This document shows, one piece after another, positions 12,915 through 12,922 of a DNA stretch of 12,922 nt. How positions within the stretch are numbered: position 1 is the first letter of the stretch; each line of letters starts with the position of its first letter. A program made the translations under genes and the position numbers. This DNA comes from Acidimicrobiia bacterium (GTDB taxonomy: Bacteria > Actinomycetota > Acidimicrobiia > IMCC26256), in assembly GCA_023262065.1 (NCBI GenBank), contig JALRDW010000026.1, forward strand, positions 1-12,922. The letters are read 5' to 3'. The notes below the pieces were generated by a model, which saw only the letters and a program-made list of their open reading frames with translations, was not told the origin of the DNA and made no database searches.

Positions 12915-12922
12915 GTTCGCCC

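Noticed and set aside
1..12922. CRISPR arrays, tRNA/rRNA genes, insertion sequences, attachment sites or a defence island
   Set aside because: No regularly spaced long repeats, no cloverleaf-like sequence, no transposase or integrase motifs were seen on either strand.

Overview
The window is a gene-dense, very GC-rich chromosomal segment of a Gram-positive actinobacterium. Gene content points to Actinomycetota: an actinobacterial-type Tad/Flp pilus operon lies next to a DEAD/DEAH helicase with a C-terminal cysteine cluster and next to a divergent HAD-IB phosphatase. This is the 'helicase/secretion neighbourhood', known for example from Mycobacterium tuberculosis around Rv3649-Rv3661. A deep lineage such as Acidimicrobiia would fit, but that is inference from general composition. 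There are no rRNA, tRNA, CRISPR, IS or phage features, and no signs of recent transfer.

Layout. (1) Positions 2-2120, plus strand: the 3' part of a TrkA-type K+ channel regulatory subunit, a small predicted lipoprotein, and an LCP (LytR-CpsA-Psr) cell-wall ligase coupled to the lipoprotein gene by a TGATG overlap. (2) 2177-4468, plus: an MrfA/SftH-like SF2 helicase, apparently transcribed leaderless from its own -10 box. (3) 4469-8711, minus: seven Tad genes in the order ssd/cpaE-like, tadA, tadB, tadC, flp pilin (DUF4244), tadE-like, Rv3654c-like. Almost all junctions overlap; the only real gap lies before the pilin gene, which has the strongest Shine-Dalgarno. (4) 8712-8867: a 156-bp divergent intergenic region with a good sigma70-type promoter for the Tad operon (TTGACC-N17-TACGGT), a leaderless-type -10 for the HAD gene, and an inverted repeat between them. 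(5) 8868-10615, plus: a membrane-anchored HAD-IB phosphatase overlapping a PLP enzyme whose specificity residues match D-cysteine desulfhydrase rather than ACC deaminase. (6) 10616-12914, minus: a possible 28-residue membrane peptide, a PAS-PAS-LuxR regulator, a 273-bp intergenic stretch with a palindrome and a 14-nt-phased repeat, and a sigma70-family factor running to the window edge.

How it works together. The minus-strand operon encodes a minimal Tad machine: ATPase, two short inner-membrane platform proteins, a Flp-like pilin and two TadE/F-like pseudopilins, with a CpaE-like localisation ATPase. No prepilin peptidase (TadV/CpaA) or outer-membrane secretin is present in the window; a secretin would not be expected in a Gram-positive cell. 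The sigma factor keeps the Gln and Thr of region 2.4 that read the -10 element, consistent with the TANNNT-like boxes in this window. Several genes at the head of transcription units have a -10-like box 6-8 nt before the start codon and no Shine-Dalgarno, implying leaderless mRNAs; the Tad operon instead has a leader and a Shine-Dalgarno. No clear novel defence or biosynthetic system is present. The best leads are the divergent Tad/HAD control region, the altered P-loop of the CpaE-like protein, the small membrane ORF, the two zero-gap TGATCA convergent junctions, and the operator-like elements upstream of the PAS-LuxR gene. No stretch longer than 300 bases lacks a gene.
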